The notes beneath the pieces are model-generated. The model did no database searches. It was not told the origin of the DNA and saw only the letters and a program-made list of their open reading frames with translations. A program made the position numbers and the translations under genes. A stretch of DNA of 64,000 nt, taken from the NCBI GenBank assembly GCA_964019055.1, contig OZ025210.1:3291047-3355046 (forward strand), in the 5' to 3' direction. Shown one piece after another: positions 1-10,204 of the stretch; the first letter of the stretch is position 1, and each line of letters starts with the position of its first letter. Origin of the DNA: Anthopleura xanthogrammica. Lineage: Eukaryota; Cnidaria; Anthozoa; Actiniaria; Actiniidae.

Positions 1-812
1 AATCTTTCCTGGAGAGGAACCATCATGATTATTCTCATCATCAATTCCTGTTGGCTGACTACTGCCTTTATTGCCATCATAATTGTCACCAATGCCGTCA
101 TTGCCATATCCACTATCCTGATTTTTCTTATCATCAATTCCTGTTGGCTGACCACTGCCTTTATTGCTATCAATATTTGCGCTGTCACCATCACAGATCT
201 CTACTATGTTCTCTGTAACTTCCATGGGGTGGACATCATCACCTCTATTATCTTCGTCACTTTCCTCTGTTGGTTCCTTTGCAGCGTGCATGTGTGCGAT
301 TTGGTCGGTTTCTTGTGACTATTTTCTTCATCCGAGATGTTCACGACATCAGCCACACCTTCAACACGCGAAGGTACTTGCGGAATATATGGTGATATCT
401 CTTCATGACGTATATCCATTAAAGACAAATTTAATTTGTTGTTTAGAAGCCAGGAGATGACAATGCATCTTAGGAAATCGGAATGGTCAGAAGGACAAAG
501 TAACCACTTCAAAGTCTCTGGAATATTGCCTTCTCCCTTGAGAAACACATCCCTCCATAGGCTGGGGGCCACACAAGCTATACCTCCTAGTACTGCCGCT
601 GCAATGCCACAGATGTTAGGGCAGGTTTGTACTGGAAGGTTAGCTAGGCAGCTTTTTAATATAATAATAATAATAATGATAATAATATTTAATAATAATA
701 ATAAAAATAATAATAAAATTTGCAAGATTACTTCATAGAATAATATTTTATAGATCATTTAGCTCACAAAAGTTGCATTCTTCATATGTCGTCTTTACCT
801 TTTCAAATTCCT

Positions 813-1298
813 TTAAATCAGAAAATGTTTGTCCTTGGTAAAATATTCTGGGATTCCAGCCGTGGTTGCTGGAGTTTTCTTTACATTTTGTATATCTGCG
901 GCATTGATCTTTCCTGGAGAGCCGGAACCATTGCTCTCCTCATCCATCGGGTTATTTTCTCCCACGCAATCTTCATCACTGACACGGCAAACAGGAAGTA
1001 AACTATCCATCTTTCCTGGAGAGGAACCATCATGATTATTCTCATCATCAATTCCTGTTGGCTGACTACTGCCTTTATTGCCATCATAATTGTCACCAAT
1101 ACCGTCATTGCCATATCCACTATCCTGATTATTCTCATCATCAATTCCTGTTGGCTGACCACTGCCTTTATTGCTATCAATATTTGCGCTGTCACCATCA
1201 CGAATCTCTACTATGTTCTCTGTAACTTCCATGGGGTGGACATCATCACCTCTATTATCTTTGTCACTTTCCTCTGTTGGTTCCTTTGCAGCGTGCAT
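813..1298 (-). CDS. Hypothetical acidic repeat-containing ORF within the duplication
   Basis: This 161-codon minus-strand frame encodes an acidic, Asn/Gly/Ser-rich, low-complexity protein with internal repeats of the form GNKGSSQPTGIDDENN and SPGKM/SPGKI. I do not recognise a family. Its 5' part overlaps, in another frame, the 3' part of a second minus-strand ORF (1211-1579). The equivalent stretch in the first duplicate (about 1-290) is also open. It could be an exon of a duplicated gene or a chance ORF in a repeat. No convincing splice-site pair was identified. Confidence 0.25.
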   Translation of the reverse strand: MHAAKEPTEESDKDNRGDDVHPMEVTENIVEIRDGDSANIDSNKGSGQPTGIDDENNQDSGYGNDGIGDNYDGNKGSSQPTGIDDENNHDGSSPGKMDSLLPVCRVSDEDCVGENNPMDEESNGSGSPGKINAADIQNVKKTPATTAGIPEYFTKDKHFLI

Positions 1299-1579
1299 GT
1301 GTGCGATTTGGCCGGTTTCTTGTGACTATTTTCTTCATCCGAGATGTTCACGACGTCAGCCACTCGTTCAACACGCAAAGGTACTTGCGGAATATATGGT
1401 GATATCTCTTCATGACGTATATCCATTAAAGACAAATTTAATTTGTTGTTTAGAAGCCAGGAAATGACAACGCATCTTAGGAAATCGGAATGGTCAGAAG
1501 GACAAAGTAACCACTTCAAAGTCACTGAAATATTGCCTTCTCCCTTGAGAAACACATCTCTCCATAGGCTGGGGGCCAC
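1211..1579 (-). CDS. Hypothetical ORF, present in both duplicates
   Basis: This 122-codon minus-strand frame contains the segments APSLWRDVFLKGEGN and SWLLNNKLNLSLMDIRHEE. The first duplicate carries a near-identical frame within 204-758 that extends further upstream through a hydrophobic stretch (GIAAAVLGGIACV). The two copies differ by conservative or silent changes over much of their length, as expected of a coding exon copied recently. I do not recognise the family. It overlaps the acidic ORF at 813-1298 in a different frame, so at most one is likely translated in the overlap. Confidence 0.25.
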   Translation of the reverse strand: MAPSLWRDVFLKGEGNISVTLKWLLCPSDHSDFLRCVVISWLLNNKLNLSLMDIRHEEISPYIPQVPLRVERVADVVNISDEENSHKKPAKSHTCTLQRNQQRKVTKIIEVMMSTPWKLQRT

Positions 1580-1730
1580 ACAAGCTATACCTCCCAGTAC
1601 TGCCGCTGCGATGCCACAGATGTTAGGGTAGGTTTGTACTGGAAGCTAGGCAGCTTTTTAATAATAATAATAATAATAATAATGATAATAATAATGATAA
1701 TAATAATAATGATAATATTTAATACTTATA

Positions 1731-2220
1731 TTGCGCATTACACTAGGTAAAATAAATACAATACGCTATATATAAAAACTACTTAGAATTATATATATAC
1801 AAATTATTGTAGTACTAATATTATAATATTTACATGTAATTCAGAATAGAATAAAATATACATAGCCTTAATAAATAAAAAAAAGATATACCAAAAATTA
1901 AATAACTAAATAACTTAATTTGCTAAATGCTTCTCTAAAATAATGAGTCTTCAAAAGACTTTTAAACTTATTAAAATTCTCCTCTTTCCTTAAATGAAAG
2001 TATTTTGAAATTGTCCTTTTTGCAGTTTAATATTAGCAAACGTTAAAAGAGAAACATCCTTTTAGCGAACATTTGGATGCATGGACGAACGGTCGCTTTG
2101 ACATGCATTTGATTTGCTGTTTAGCTGTCAAAATAACAATTGTCTTCATAGTTGTAAACATGCAAACATTAAAATGGCTTTTTGCTTGGAGTTTAGAATT
2201 ACTTTTATTATTATTTTGTT
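1731..2220. other. AT-rich spacer
   Basis: AT-rich sequence with no ORF, RNA gene or recognised transposon. I see nothing supportable in it. Confidence 0.4.
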
Positions 2221-2358
2221 TATAGATCCCTTGCAGCACGTCGGAATGCAGCTCAATTTGGAGGGCAAAACAATAGGTTCCAATTCTCAGGAGTTTAAAA
2301 TTCTTTTGTTTTGCCCTCCAAATTGAGCTGCTCTGACGTCACGTGCAAGGGGTCTATA
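2221..2358. mobile_element. Foldback MITE, family A, copy 1
   Basis: An inverted-repeat element of about 135 bp. The left arm reads TATAGATCCCTTGCAGCACG followed by an AGCTCAATTTGGAGG segment; the right arm is its complement, CCTCCAAATTGAGCTGC, ending GCAAGGGGTCTATA. The flanking TA is consistent with Tc1/mariner-type target duplication (inference). Three more copies lie at 44401, 45479 and 48096. The right arm contains the motif TGACGTCACGTG, or CTGACGTCACGTG in this copy. Confidence 0.85.
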
Positions 2359-2555
2359 AGACATATAAATAAAATACTAAAGTCTTTACAACCAATCTTT
2401 TTTATTCATTTTCTTGTTTTATTTGGAGAAAATTGGCCAAAGCCAAGACAGATGAATGCCTGCACTTTGACATACCTTTCTTATAGAATTTTGTCGAGTA
2501 TACAATGAATAAAAAATCACACGACTTCGATCGTATTATAGTTTTAGTAATTACG

Positions 2556-2700
2556 TAGAGTGCAAACAATATATCCGTGAAACATTAGCTATACTAAATA
2601 GTGCAATTTTGTGAAAATTCTATTGTTTTCTATTGTTTAATTAGCACTATTTTGTACTATTTAGTAATTTGTAATTCACGGATATTTTGTTTGCACTCTA
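2556..2700. mobile_element. Foldback MITE, TAGAGTGCAAAC family
   Basis: The left arm TAGAGTGCAAACAATATATC and the right arm ending GATATTTTGTTTGCACTCTA are inverted repeats of about 30 bp. A second inverted block, TACTAAATAGT-like, lies inside. The ends are TA. There is no coding capacity. This is a non-autonomous element or its relic. Confidence 0.7.
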
Positions 2701-2809
2701 ATAGGTACTCTTAATGTTTTGAAAGTTCTTAAAAGGCTTGTGCACTTTCAGAAAACATCACTCGTACCTATTAATTACGAATTGTACTCGAGGTCGTGCA
2801 ATTTCCTAT

Positions 2810-3098
2810 CCAGGGGGGGGTACTCCCTATAATGGACAATACGGGGATGCTTCGCCCGAAAGGGATACATTTTTCAGGCCGCAGGTATAGAAAAGGGGTG
2901 GGAACTTTTGAGTTTTGGTATAAAAATGGGTAGCTTTTCTTCAAAGGTATATGAAAGGGGTACCTTTTCAGGCAAAAGGTATATGAAAGGGTTACCCATT
3001 TTGCTGAAATATGGTATATAAAAAGGTAAGGGGTCGAGAGACTGGGCGGAGCATCCCCGTATGAAACGACCCAAAGTACCCCCCCCCCCCCCCCCCGG
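2810..3098. mobile_element. Poly-G-ended MITE with 8-bp TSD, copy 1
   Basis: The element begins CCAGGGGGGGGTACTCCC and ends AGTACCCCCC...CCGG, so its terminal inverted repeats are a G-run plus GTACT. It is flanked by an identical 8-bp direct repeat TTTCCTAT (2802-2809 and 3099-3106). An 8-bp duplication and CAGGGG-like ends fit non-autonomous hAT elements (inference). A second copy with the same ends and a different 8-bp duplication interrupts the LINE at 12282. There is no transposase in it. Confidence 0.8.
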
Positions 3099-3118
3099 TT
3101 TCCTATATACATATTCTG

Positions 3119-3430
3119 GAGAATCGATCATATTCTGGAAATACGAGTGTACACTAGATGAATAGAATGAAAGCATAGAAATAAGAATCTACACGAGATG
3201 GATTGGATGAAAGCATAGGAATAAGAATGTACACGAGATGAACGCATAGGAATAAGAATGTACACGAGATGGATTAGATGAACGATTGGATGAACGGATA
3301 GGAATAAAACAATGTTAACAGATGGATTGGATGAATGCATCATAGGAATAAGAATCGTCCACGAGATGGATATATATCCATCTCTTGGACGATCAGTCTT
3401 ATTCCTATGATGCATTCATCCAATTGATTA
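3119..3430. repeat. GGATGAA-type tandem array ending in a large palindrome
   Basis: Imperfect units of about 35-45 bp built from CGAGATGGATTGGATGAA and CATAGGAATAAGAATGTACA repeat from 3119 to about 3370. Positions 3325-3425 form a near-perfect inverted repeat centred on GGATATATATCC, with about 45-bp arms (GATGAATGCATCATAGGAAT against ATTCCTATGATGCATTCATC). It lies about 450 bp upstream of PSMD9. Confidence 0.75.
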
Positions 3431-3883
3431 GATGATCGCATAGCAATAAATTAAAACAGTTCCCGGTAGTCGTCGATGAAAATTACCTACAGTAAGTGCC
3501 ACCTGACGAAGAGAGCAAAGAAAGAAAGCAAAAAAAAGATAGAAATATATCAAGCTCATGCCACGAAAAGCGCGTGATATTTCTCAACAAGCATTGCTTA
3601 GTTTAATGTGTCGAGGAACGGATCAGGGAGGAGGACGATAAAACTGGAAAAACTAGAACAAGAAGAGAGTTGAGAGTCAGGAATGACAGGAAAGAGGAAA
3701 AGGGAGGAGGGAGAAATGGCCAAAAAAGAATAGGGAGGAGGGAGAAAAATAACTCAAAAAAAGGGAAGGAGAATTTTTAAATATCTAGGACTCCAGTGGA
3801 CTGTCTAGGACTGCTCTTTCTTGTTTTACTAATGTGGGTTACCTTTATCTTGAGCCTGCGATACTTTTAGTCCATAATCCAAA

Positions 3884-6634
3884 ATGGCGGACGAAGAGAT
3901 GAAAAGAGTGAAAAAATTGATCGCAAAGAAAGATGAAATAGAAAAAGAAATTAAAGAATTCCAAGAGGTTCTTGAATCAGTAAGTATTTATATTCTTCAT
4001 AGGGCTTGGTTTCTGCATATTTATTTTATTATTTCTGGTATTTTTTTAACAGCAAAAAGGTGTAGGAATGGATGGCAAACTGGTTGACAGTGAAGGTTTC
4101 CCGCGCAATGATATCGATGTTCACACCGTCAGGATTGCAAGAAATAAAATAATATGTAAGCAATGCTAACTTACTTCAACAATGCAAAGATTTTTCTGTT
4201 CAAAAGTTCTACATTATTACTTCTTAGTTCTTAGTGGAGTTGTGGAAGGCTGAGTTGTTTGCAAAATTTTGCTGACTCATATGAAATTATAAGGTTTTTT
4301 TTAGTAGTCTTGTAACAGAATTATTTCTTAGATATTTCGATAAGCTCATAAAAGTATTGATTATACAACTAATCAGTTTAGGAAAGTTGTTCTTTCCCAT
4401 TTATATCCTTGACGAATTTTTTTTGAAAATTCTGTCCACAATTGTCACCAATAATACATTGAGAAAGGAATGATACTCAAGGGATACGTATCTTGAAATG
4501 GGAAAAGGGCTAGATGAGGCATATAGAAAGTAAAATAGGATTAAGCAGTATGTCTATGGTCACTCTATGAACACAATCTGTATGTGGTCATTGTATCTGT
4601 CAGTGGTCACTATCTTTTTGCTACAATATGGAATGACTTTACATTTTTGGTGATATGCATTTGTTTTTAGGCCTAAAGAATGATCACAAAGCATTAATGA
4701 AGGAAATTGAAGATGGTTTGCACCAAATACATGCAATGGCAAGAGAAAATAAAGAAGATGGAGATGATAAACCTAAGCCTGGTACTAACAAAAAAATGTC
4801 TTGGAAAATTATTTTAATCATTAACTTTGATAAATGTTTAGACTTTTTTCGAATTCATGAAACACCGCTGTGTTCCTTGACTATAGTACTCATTTACTCA
4901 GGGTTAACCTCATTTCAATGTCAAATATTCACAAATACCAACAGTAGAATAAAGATTGCACAACTTCAAGAATACAAGCACATTGAAATTCCATGGACTT
5001 TTACTGGAACACATGAAAAATGGCAAAATTGAGGCTAACCCTGAGTAAAGAATTTGAAACTGAATTATTAAAATTGCTAATATCTTACAAGATTAGATAG
5101 ATTTGAAGATGTTATCTGATCTGGTGGTGGTGTTCTTTCTTTTCAGATGAAGCTGCAGAACTGGTACCATTTCTGAAAGTAAACTCTGTGACAGATGGAT
5201 CACCAGCATGTACTGCAGTTAGTATTGTTGATTATATTCTATTTAACTGTTATTATTCACTCTTCTATCCATCTTTTAGTTGGACTGTGCACCATCCATC
5301 CATCCATCCATCCATCCATCCATCCATCCATCCGTCCGTCCGTCCGTCCGTCCGTCCGTCCGTCCGTCCGTCCGTCCGTCCGTCCGTCCGTCCGTCCGTC
5401 CGTCCGTCCGTCCGTCCGTCCGTCCGTCCGTCCGTCCGTCCGTCCGTCCGTCCGTCCGTCCGTCCGTCCGTCCGTCCGTCCGTCCGTCCGTCCATCCATT
5501 CATTCATTCATTCATTCATTCAATTGACTCCCTTGTTATACCAGTGGTATATTTACTTACTTACTTATTTACTGTTTTACCATGCAGGGTTTACAAAAAG
5601 AGGATAAAATTTTGAAATTTGGATCATTAACTCACAAGAACTTCCAAGAAATGCAAGATGTTGCATCTGTTGTAGAACACAGTAAAGGCGTAAGTATCAA
5701 TCTCTCCTGGGCAACGATCATCTATGAGGGTATTACATGGAGATTTCCTTTAGAATCACAGAAGGGAATCAAAGGTGGCAAAAGCGTTTGTGCATGTACT
5801 CCTCTCTTTACATTTATAAGACCTTTTCTGATTTTCAATAAACAGGGTGCATTGTGGTCTAGCTTTGGTACAAACAATGCCATATAAGGCATGATGAACA
5901 AAAGATGTTTGTACTGAAGCTAGACCACAATGCACCATTTTTCATTATCTCAGAAAAGGTATAAAAGAAACCACAGTCAATGTAGTCTCTAACATCAATG
6001 ATTGTTTTCCATTGTCTAGACTTCTTCAAAGAAGGGAAAAGCTGCCTTTATGTTTCCTTTAGTTCATTGTTTATTTTTTCACATTTCAGATTTCAATGCC
6101 GGTCATATTACTCAGAAAAGAACAGAAACTAAGATTGTCTCTCACACCTAACCCATGGTCTGGGCGTGGCCTCCTGGGGTAAGTCATCTGAATATTGCAT
6201 TTACCTTTATTTGCCCTATTTCATGATAACATCACAGCTTGTTTACATGGACAAGAATAATAGAAATTTAGGCTACATCTTCTTTCGTTCGGGATATTTA
6301 GTGTAATATTTAGCTGCTCTCACTTTCTACTATATTATAAACCAATTTTTGTTTTATTTTAATTTGTTTTGCTGCTATTTTGCCCCCTCGAGCGACCATG
6401 ATTCTTAACGTTGAAACAATAGATTGTTTTGATCTGACGTCATAGTGAAATAGGGCAATTAGAAAAAATGAATTGGGAATATTGATGTGGTTCCTGTTTT
6501 GTGAAATCAGGCCTCCTTGGGGCATTTCCAATACACTAAGGTAAACCATACCAATAGAAAATCTTCTTGACGACATGAATTTTAATATATCTTTATAATT
6601 TTAATTTTGTAGATGCCATGTTCTCCCTGCTTAA
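3884..6634 (+). CDS. PSMD9: 26S proteasome regulatory-particle assembly chaperone PSMD9 (p27/Nas2)
   Basis: Seven exons join in frame to about 197 codons: 3884-3979, 4053-4155, 4671-4781, 5147-5217, 5588-5689, 6090-6178 and 6613-6634 (TAA). The N-terminal coiled coil [20 protein letters not shown] is followed by [18 protein letters not shown], the conserved Nas2_N region (human NIICLQNDHKA, recalled). A PDZ domain follows ([16 protein letters not shown], then DKILKFGS and SVVEHSKG), and the protein ends with [14 protein letters not shown], matching the human GLLGCNIIPLQR ending. In the family this chaperone binds the C-terminus of the ATPase Rpt5 during assembly of the proteasome base. It is slightly shorter than the human protein (223 aa) because the linker before the PDZ is short. 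Every junction is GT..AG and the phases agree. Intron 4 carries a CCGT minisatellite and intron 5 a hairpin element. Confidence 0.94.
5296..5522. repeat. CCAT/CCGT/CATT tetranucleotide array in PSMD9 intron 4
   Basis: About 10 CCAT units, then more than 40 uninterrupted CCGT units, then CATT units, roughly 225 bp in all. The frames read Pro-Ser-Val-Arg on one strand and Asp-Gly-Arg-Thr on the other, but these are shadows of the repeat and not genes. It lies wholly inside the intron between 5217 and 5588. The sharp change of unit suggests separate expansions. Confidence 0.97.
5846..5936. mobile_element. Short hairpin element in PSMD9 intron 5
   Basis: The arms GGTGCATTGTGGTCTAGCTT and AAGCTAGACCACAATGCACC are perfect complements and frame about 50 bp. 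A second internal pair is GTACAAACA/TGTTTGTAC. This has the form of a MITE or its relic. Confidence 0.75.
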
Positions 6635-8436
6635 TGCATCTTGAACTGGTATCCAAGGTGGAATGGTTAACCATTGTGATATGCTTACTTGCTCTGTTGT
6701 GTGGCTTGGCCTCTCCTTCTCTAACCCTGTGCCTCTAAATGACTTTTAAAAAGCATTTAATTGATGGTTATTGGTAAGGAAGAGTTCTCAACTTTTCTTA
6801 ACCTACAAGATGCAAAACATAAAAGATTGATATAAACATGATAACTTTGACTCCTGATAAGAGTTTTCATTTTAATAAGTAACAATTAAATTTATTTGTC
6901 TTCCCTATCTCTCTTTCCTCTTTCTCAGCATCTGTCTCTCTGAAGATGTCTTGGTTTTCCTGTTATGAATAGTATCCCATGATTTTCTTGGGAATGTTGG
7001 AAAAGGGATTCTAATTGAATACTCACACCCAACTCATTAAAAGTCTTTGATGAATTTTAAGACCCATTAAACAACATTTCATTGAATTAAAGTGCCACTC
7101 TTTCTTACCAATTCGTGGTTCAAGTCTGGAGTCAGTGATTGATTGGGTTGAACCTCATGTGAGTTGAGTTTATTTGATGTGGTGCTCTCTCCCCTGTCAC
7201 AAGAACATAGTTTTGAGTGGGGAGCTAACATAGGAGGTCCTGGAAAATGCCCCTCCTCCCTGAAAATTTTGAAATTGAGGCTTTTGGAAATGCGATGTTC
7301 AATGTTTTCAGGAGAAATTGCAATATATTTATTGCATTAAAGCCATGTCAAAGCTTTAGGCAACTCACAACGGAAGGTAATTTTTGGCTAAAAAGTGGGC
7401 TGAGCCCCCCCTGCCTCTGCAGTCCCTGAGTATTTCTGTTGATAGTGCAGTTTTCCTCCCTTGAAAATAATCAACATAATTATGTGTTTAGAATTATATT
7501 TAACAAAGTGGTAGTGTGTATAGAGAAAACCTCACCGAAGAGCCCCATAAGGAATGATGGTTGTCTATTATTATTATTATATGTTATTAGCGGCATTGCA
7601 GTACAACACGTAGTATGACCACATACTACTTTCGCATACTTCTTTGCTCATGCGCTTTTCTTGCCAAACAAGTTTTTAAATGCTTTATTTGGTAAGACCA
7701 GCCAGATTGACATCGAAATGTATCAGTTTAACGTACAAAAGCTAATTTTGTACTTTTTCTTTTGTTAATTAATCTTTACGTAGTTCGAAGTAAAGTACAT
7801 ATAAATAAAACACAAATACAGACGCCATCCATGGTTGGTTAGTTCCTGTCATGGACTTTTTCCGAGAAATAACCTCTTTGTTCATGCTTTATAAGGCATT
7901 ATTCATGCCACGAGTATCTGTGGAACGCAGGCCTATACCTAGGAGGTGAAAGGGGTGCATCTGCAGAGGGCCCAAAGGTCCGCATTTTGGTACTCCAGGT
8001 CCAACATTCTTTCCTGGATTTGGTCCACTGTGATCTAAGTTGCACCCCCCCCCCACACACACAAAAAGTCCTGGGTACGGGTCTGCAACTGCTTGTATTA
8101 TTTCATTACTTCAACATCGCAACGCCTTTCAAAGCTTTTTCAAGATCATGGTCATGAAGCTCAGTCTCAACTAAGGCATAAAAGTGTGAGTATATCAACT
8201 AGATTTTTTATTAACTAGATTTAATGCAAAAGGGGAAAAAATCTTTTCATTTTGTTATTCAAAAAGTTCGAATTTGGATTCTTTCTCAGCGCAAAATACT
8301 TTGACGCGTTATTCCGCGCCATGGCATTTGTTTAGCTGAGCTTTGCGCTTTGCTTTCCTTTGTCATTCCCTTTTCTAAAACTGAGTTCCGTCTCATGCTC
8401 TTTTAAAGGTTTATCACAAACTTCATCAACTCTTGT
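6635..8436. other. Spacer downstream of PSMD9
   Basis: This probably includes the PSMD9 3' UTR. Around 7608-7745 there is a copy of the dispersed repeat that also occurs at 50200-50370; shared blocks are TTTGGTAAGACCAGCCAG and CAGTTTAACGTACAAAAGC. No other gene or RNA is recognised. Confidence 0.5.
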
Positions 8437-8462
8437 ATGAACTCTTTTGTCTTTGATTTTCG

Positions 8463-9410
8463 TTCTCTTTGTTGGTCGAACTTCCTTCGAGTTTTGTGTT
8501 GTGCAACTTTGCTTTCACTTTCGTTCGCTTTGTTGGTCGAACTTCCTTCGAGTTTTGTGTTGTGCAGCTTTGCTTTCGCCTTTATTCGCTTTGTTGGTCA
8601 AACTTCCTTCGAGTTTTGTGTTGTGCAACTTTGCTTTCGCTTTTATTCGCTTTGTTGGTCGAACTTCCTTCGAGTTTTGTGTTGTGCAACTTTGCTTTCG
8701 CTTTTATTCGCTTTGTTGGTCGAACTTCCTTCGAGTTTTGTGTTGTGCAACTTTGCTTTCGCTTTTATTCGCTTTGTTGGTCGAACTTCCTTCGAGTTTT
8801 GTGTTGTGCAGCTTTGCTTTCGCTTTTATTCGCTTTGTTGGTCGAACTTCCTTCGAGTTTTGTGTTGTGCAGCTTTGCTTTCGCTTTTATTCGCTTTGTT
8901 GGTCGAACTTCCTTCGAGTTTTGTGTTGTGCAACTTTGCTTTCACTTTCGTTCGCTTTGTTGGTCCAACTTCCTTCGAGTTTTGTGTTGTGCAGCTTTGC
9001 TTTCGCTTTTATTCGCTTTGTTGGTCGAACTTCCTTCGAGTTTTGTGTTGTGCAGCTTTGCTTTCGCTTTTATTCGCTTTGTTGGTCGAACTTCCTTCGA
9101 GTTTTGTGTTGTGCAACTTTGCTTTCACTTTCGTTCGCTTTGTTGGTCCAACTTCCTTCGAGTTTTGTGTTGTGCAGCTTTGCTTTCGCTTTTATTCGCT
9201 TTGTTGGTCCAACTTCCTTCGAGTTTTGTGTTGTGCAGCTTTGCTTTCGCTTTTATTCGCTTTGTTGGTCGAACTTCCTTCGAGTTTTGTGTTGTGCAAC
9301 TTTGCTTTCACTTTCGTTCGCTTTGTTGGTCGAACTTCCTTCGAGTTTTGTGTTGTGCAGCTCTGCTTATGCTTTTATTCGCTTTGTTGGTCCAACTTCC
9401 TTCGAGGAAG
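8463..9410. repeat. 61-bp satellite, 16 copies, with 183-bp higher-order period
   Basis: GTTGGTC recurs at 8471, 8532, 8593, 8654 and onward every 61 bp to 9386, giving 16 units. The core is GAACTTCCTTCGAGTTTTGT followed by GTTGTGCAACTTTGC. Since 61 is not a multiple of three and the unit has no stop, all three plus-strand frames stay open for over 320 codons; these are not genes. Variant positions (CACTTTCG versus CGCTTTTA; GTCG versus GTCC; CAAC versus CAGC) fall into a three-unit pattern from 8941 on, a 183-bp higher-order repeat. Confidence 0.96.
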
Positions 9411-10138
9411 GAACATGAAGGACTTTTGGTCTCTTTACAAGAAACATTGTAAGTGTTTCCTATAGAACTGAATGTCTCAAGAAACATTAATTTTTTTGTG
9501 AGTGTTTCCTAGAATTTAATTTTAGTTTCAGGACTAAAATGTTTTGAAATTTTAACCATAGAAAAGATCATAGCACAAGCAAAAACATAATTTTACTGAT
9601 CTCTTGGTCAGGACTCGAACAACAAAAATTTTAATTCTTTTTTTGTGTGGCTAAAAAAGCCACACTATGTCATCGTCGTGTAAGCGTAACATAACTTTTC
9701 GAGCCTGCGTTACAGGCGGTCTGCGTTCCATCATTCGTGCCCCTTTCGTGATTAATCGATAACTGATCGATAGGCAATCAGCAATTTTTTGTGCACTGCA
9801 ATGCCAATCGAATTTCAATCGATCATGAAAGGCTGCCTCGTGGCTTCCAGTTCAGGACCTTCAGGTTTTTCCAGAGGTTTTTCTTAAAATCGTAATTTTC
9901 TAGACACTTCTTCGATATTTTACTTATCACAGCTTTCACGTTTTCTTTCTGTTGATTAAATGAAACGTTTTTCTAGCTTTATTCTACTTTTAGGGCGATA
10001 TTTACGCCGAGATGTAGTGACAAGTCAGCAAAGTCGCTCGCTGATTTTCGACAATCAGGTCCATTTGGAGATACAAAACAATGCAAATCCAATTAAAAAT
10101 CCCTTCAGGGAATTTATCACGCCTTTTTTAAGGAATAA

Positions 10139-10203
10139 CTGCCCTCTTCGGAGGTTTACTTGCCCTCTTCGGAGGTTTACTTGCCCTCTTCGGAGGTTTA
10201 TTA
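10139..10203 (+). repeat. 21-bp triplet repeat before the 47-codon array
   Basis: Three direct copies of TGCCCTCTTCGGAGGTTTAC lie end to end, immediately before the 141-bp array. They are in one open frame with the start of the array. Confidence 0.85.
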
Positions 10204-10204
10204 C

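Larger units (their letters stand above)
1..1730. repeat. Tandem ~1,007-bp duplication
   Basis: The segment from the window edge to about 660 recurs at about 1008-1670 with an offset of 1,007 bp and only scattered substitutions. One example is ATCATGATTATTCTCATCATC at 22 and again at 1029. Inside each unit a shorter motif around CTTTCCTGGAGAG recurs (4, 909, 1012). AAT/AAC-like trinucleotide tracts close each unit (655-720 and 1660-1725). The left end is cut by the window, so more copies may lie outside. The low divergence points to a recent duplication. Confidence 0.85.

Noticed and set aside
2771..3176. Two minus-strand frames of about 100 codons
   Set aside because: They lie inside the poly-G MITE and its flank, and the poly-Gly stretches reflect the C-run terminus.
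5188..5615. Pro-Ser-Val-Arg and Asp-Gly-Arg-Thr repeat proteins
   Set aside because: They are translations of the CCGT tetranucleotide array; only 5188-5217 and from 5588 on are real PSMD9 coding sequence.
8437..9465. Three overlapping frames of over 320 codons
   Set aside because: They are the three phases of a stop-free 61-bp satellite; the peptides are permutations of one another and no start or promoter context supports a gene.
9646..9671. Hairpin GTGTGGCTAAAAAAGCCACAC as a terminator
   Set aside because: Rho-independent terminators do not apply in this eukaryotic context and no transcript end is implied.
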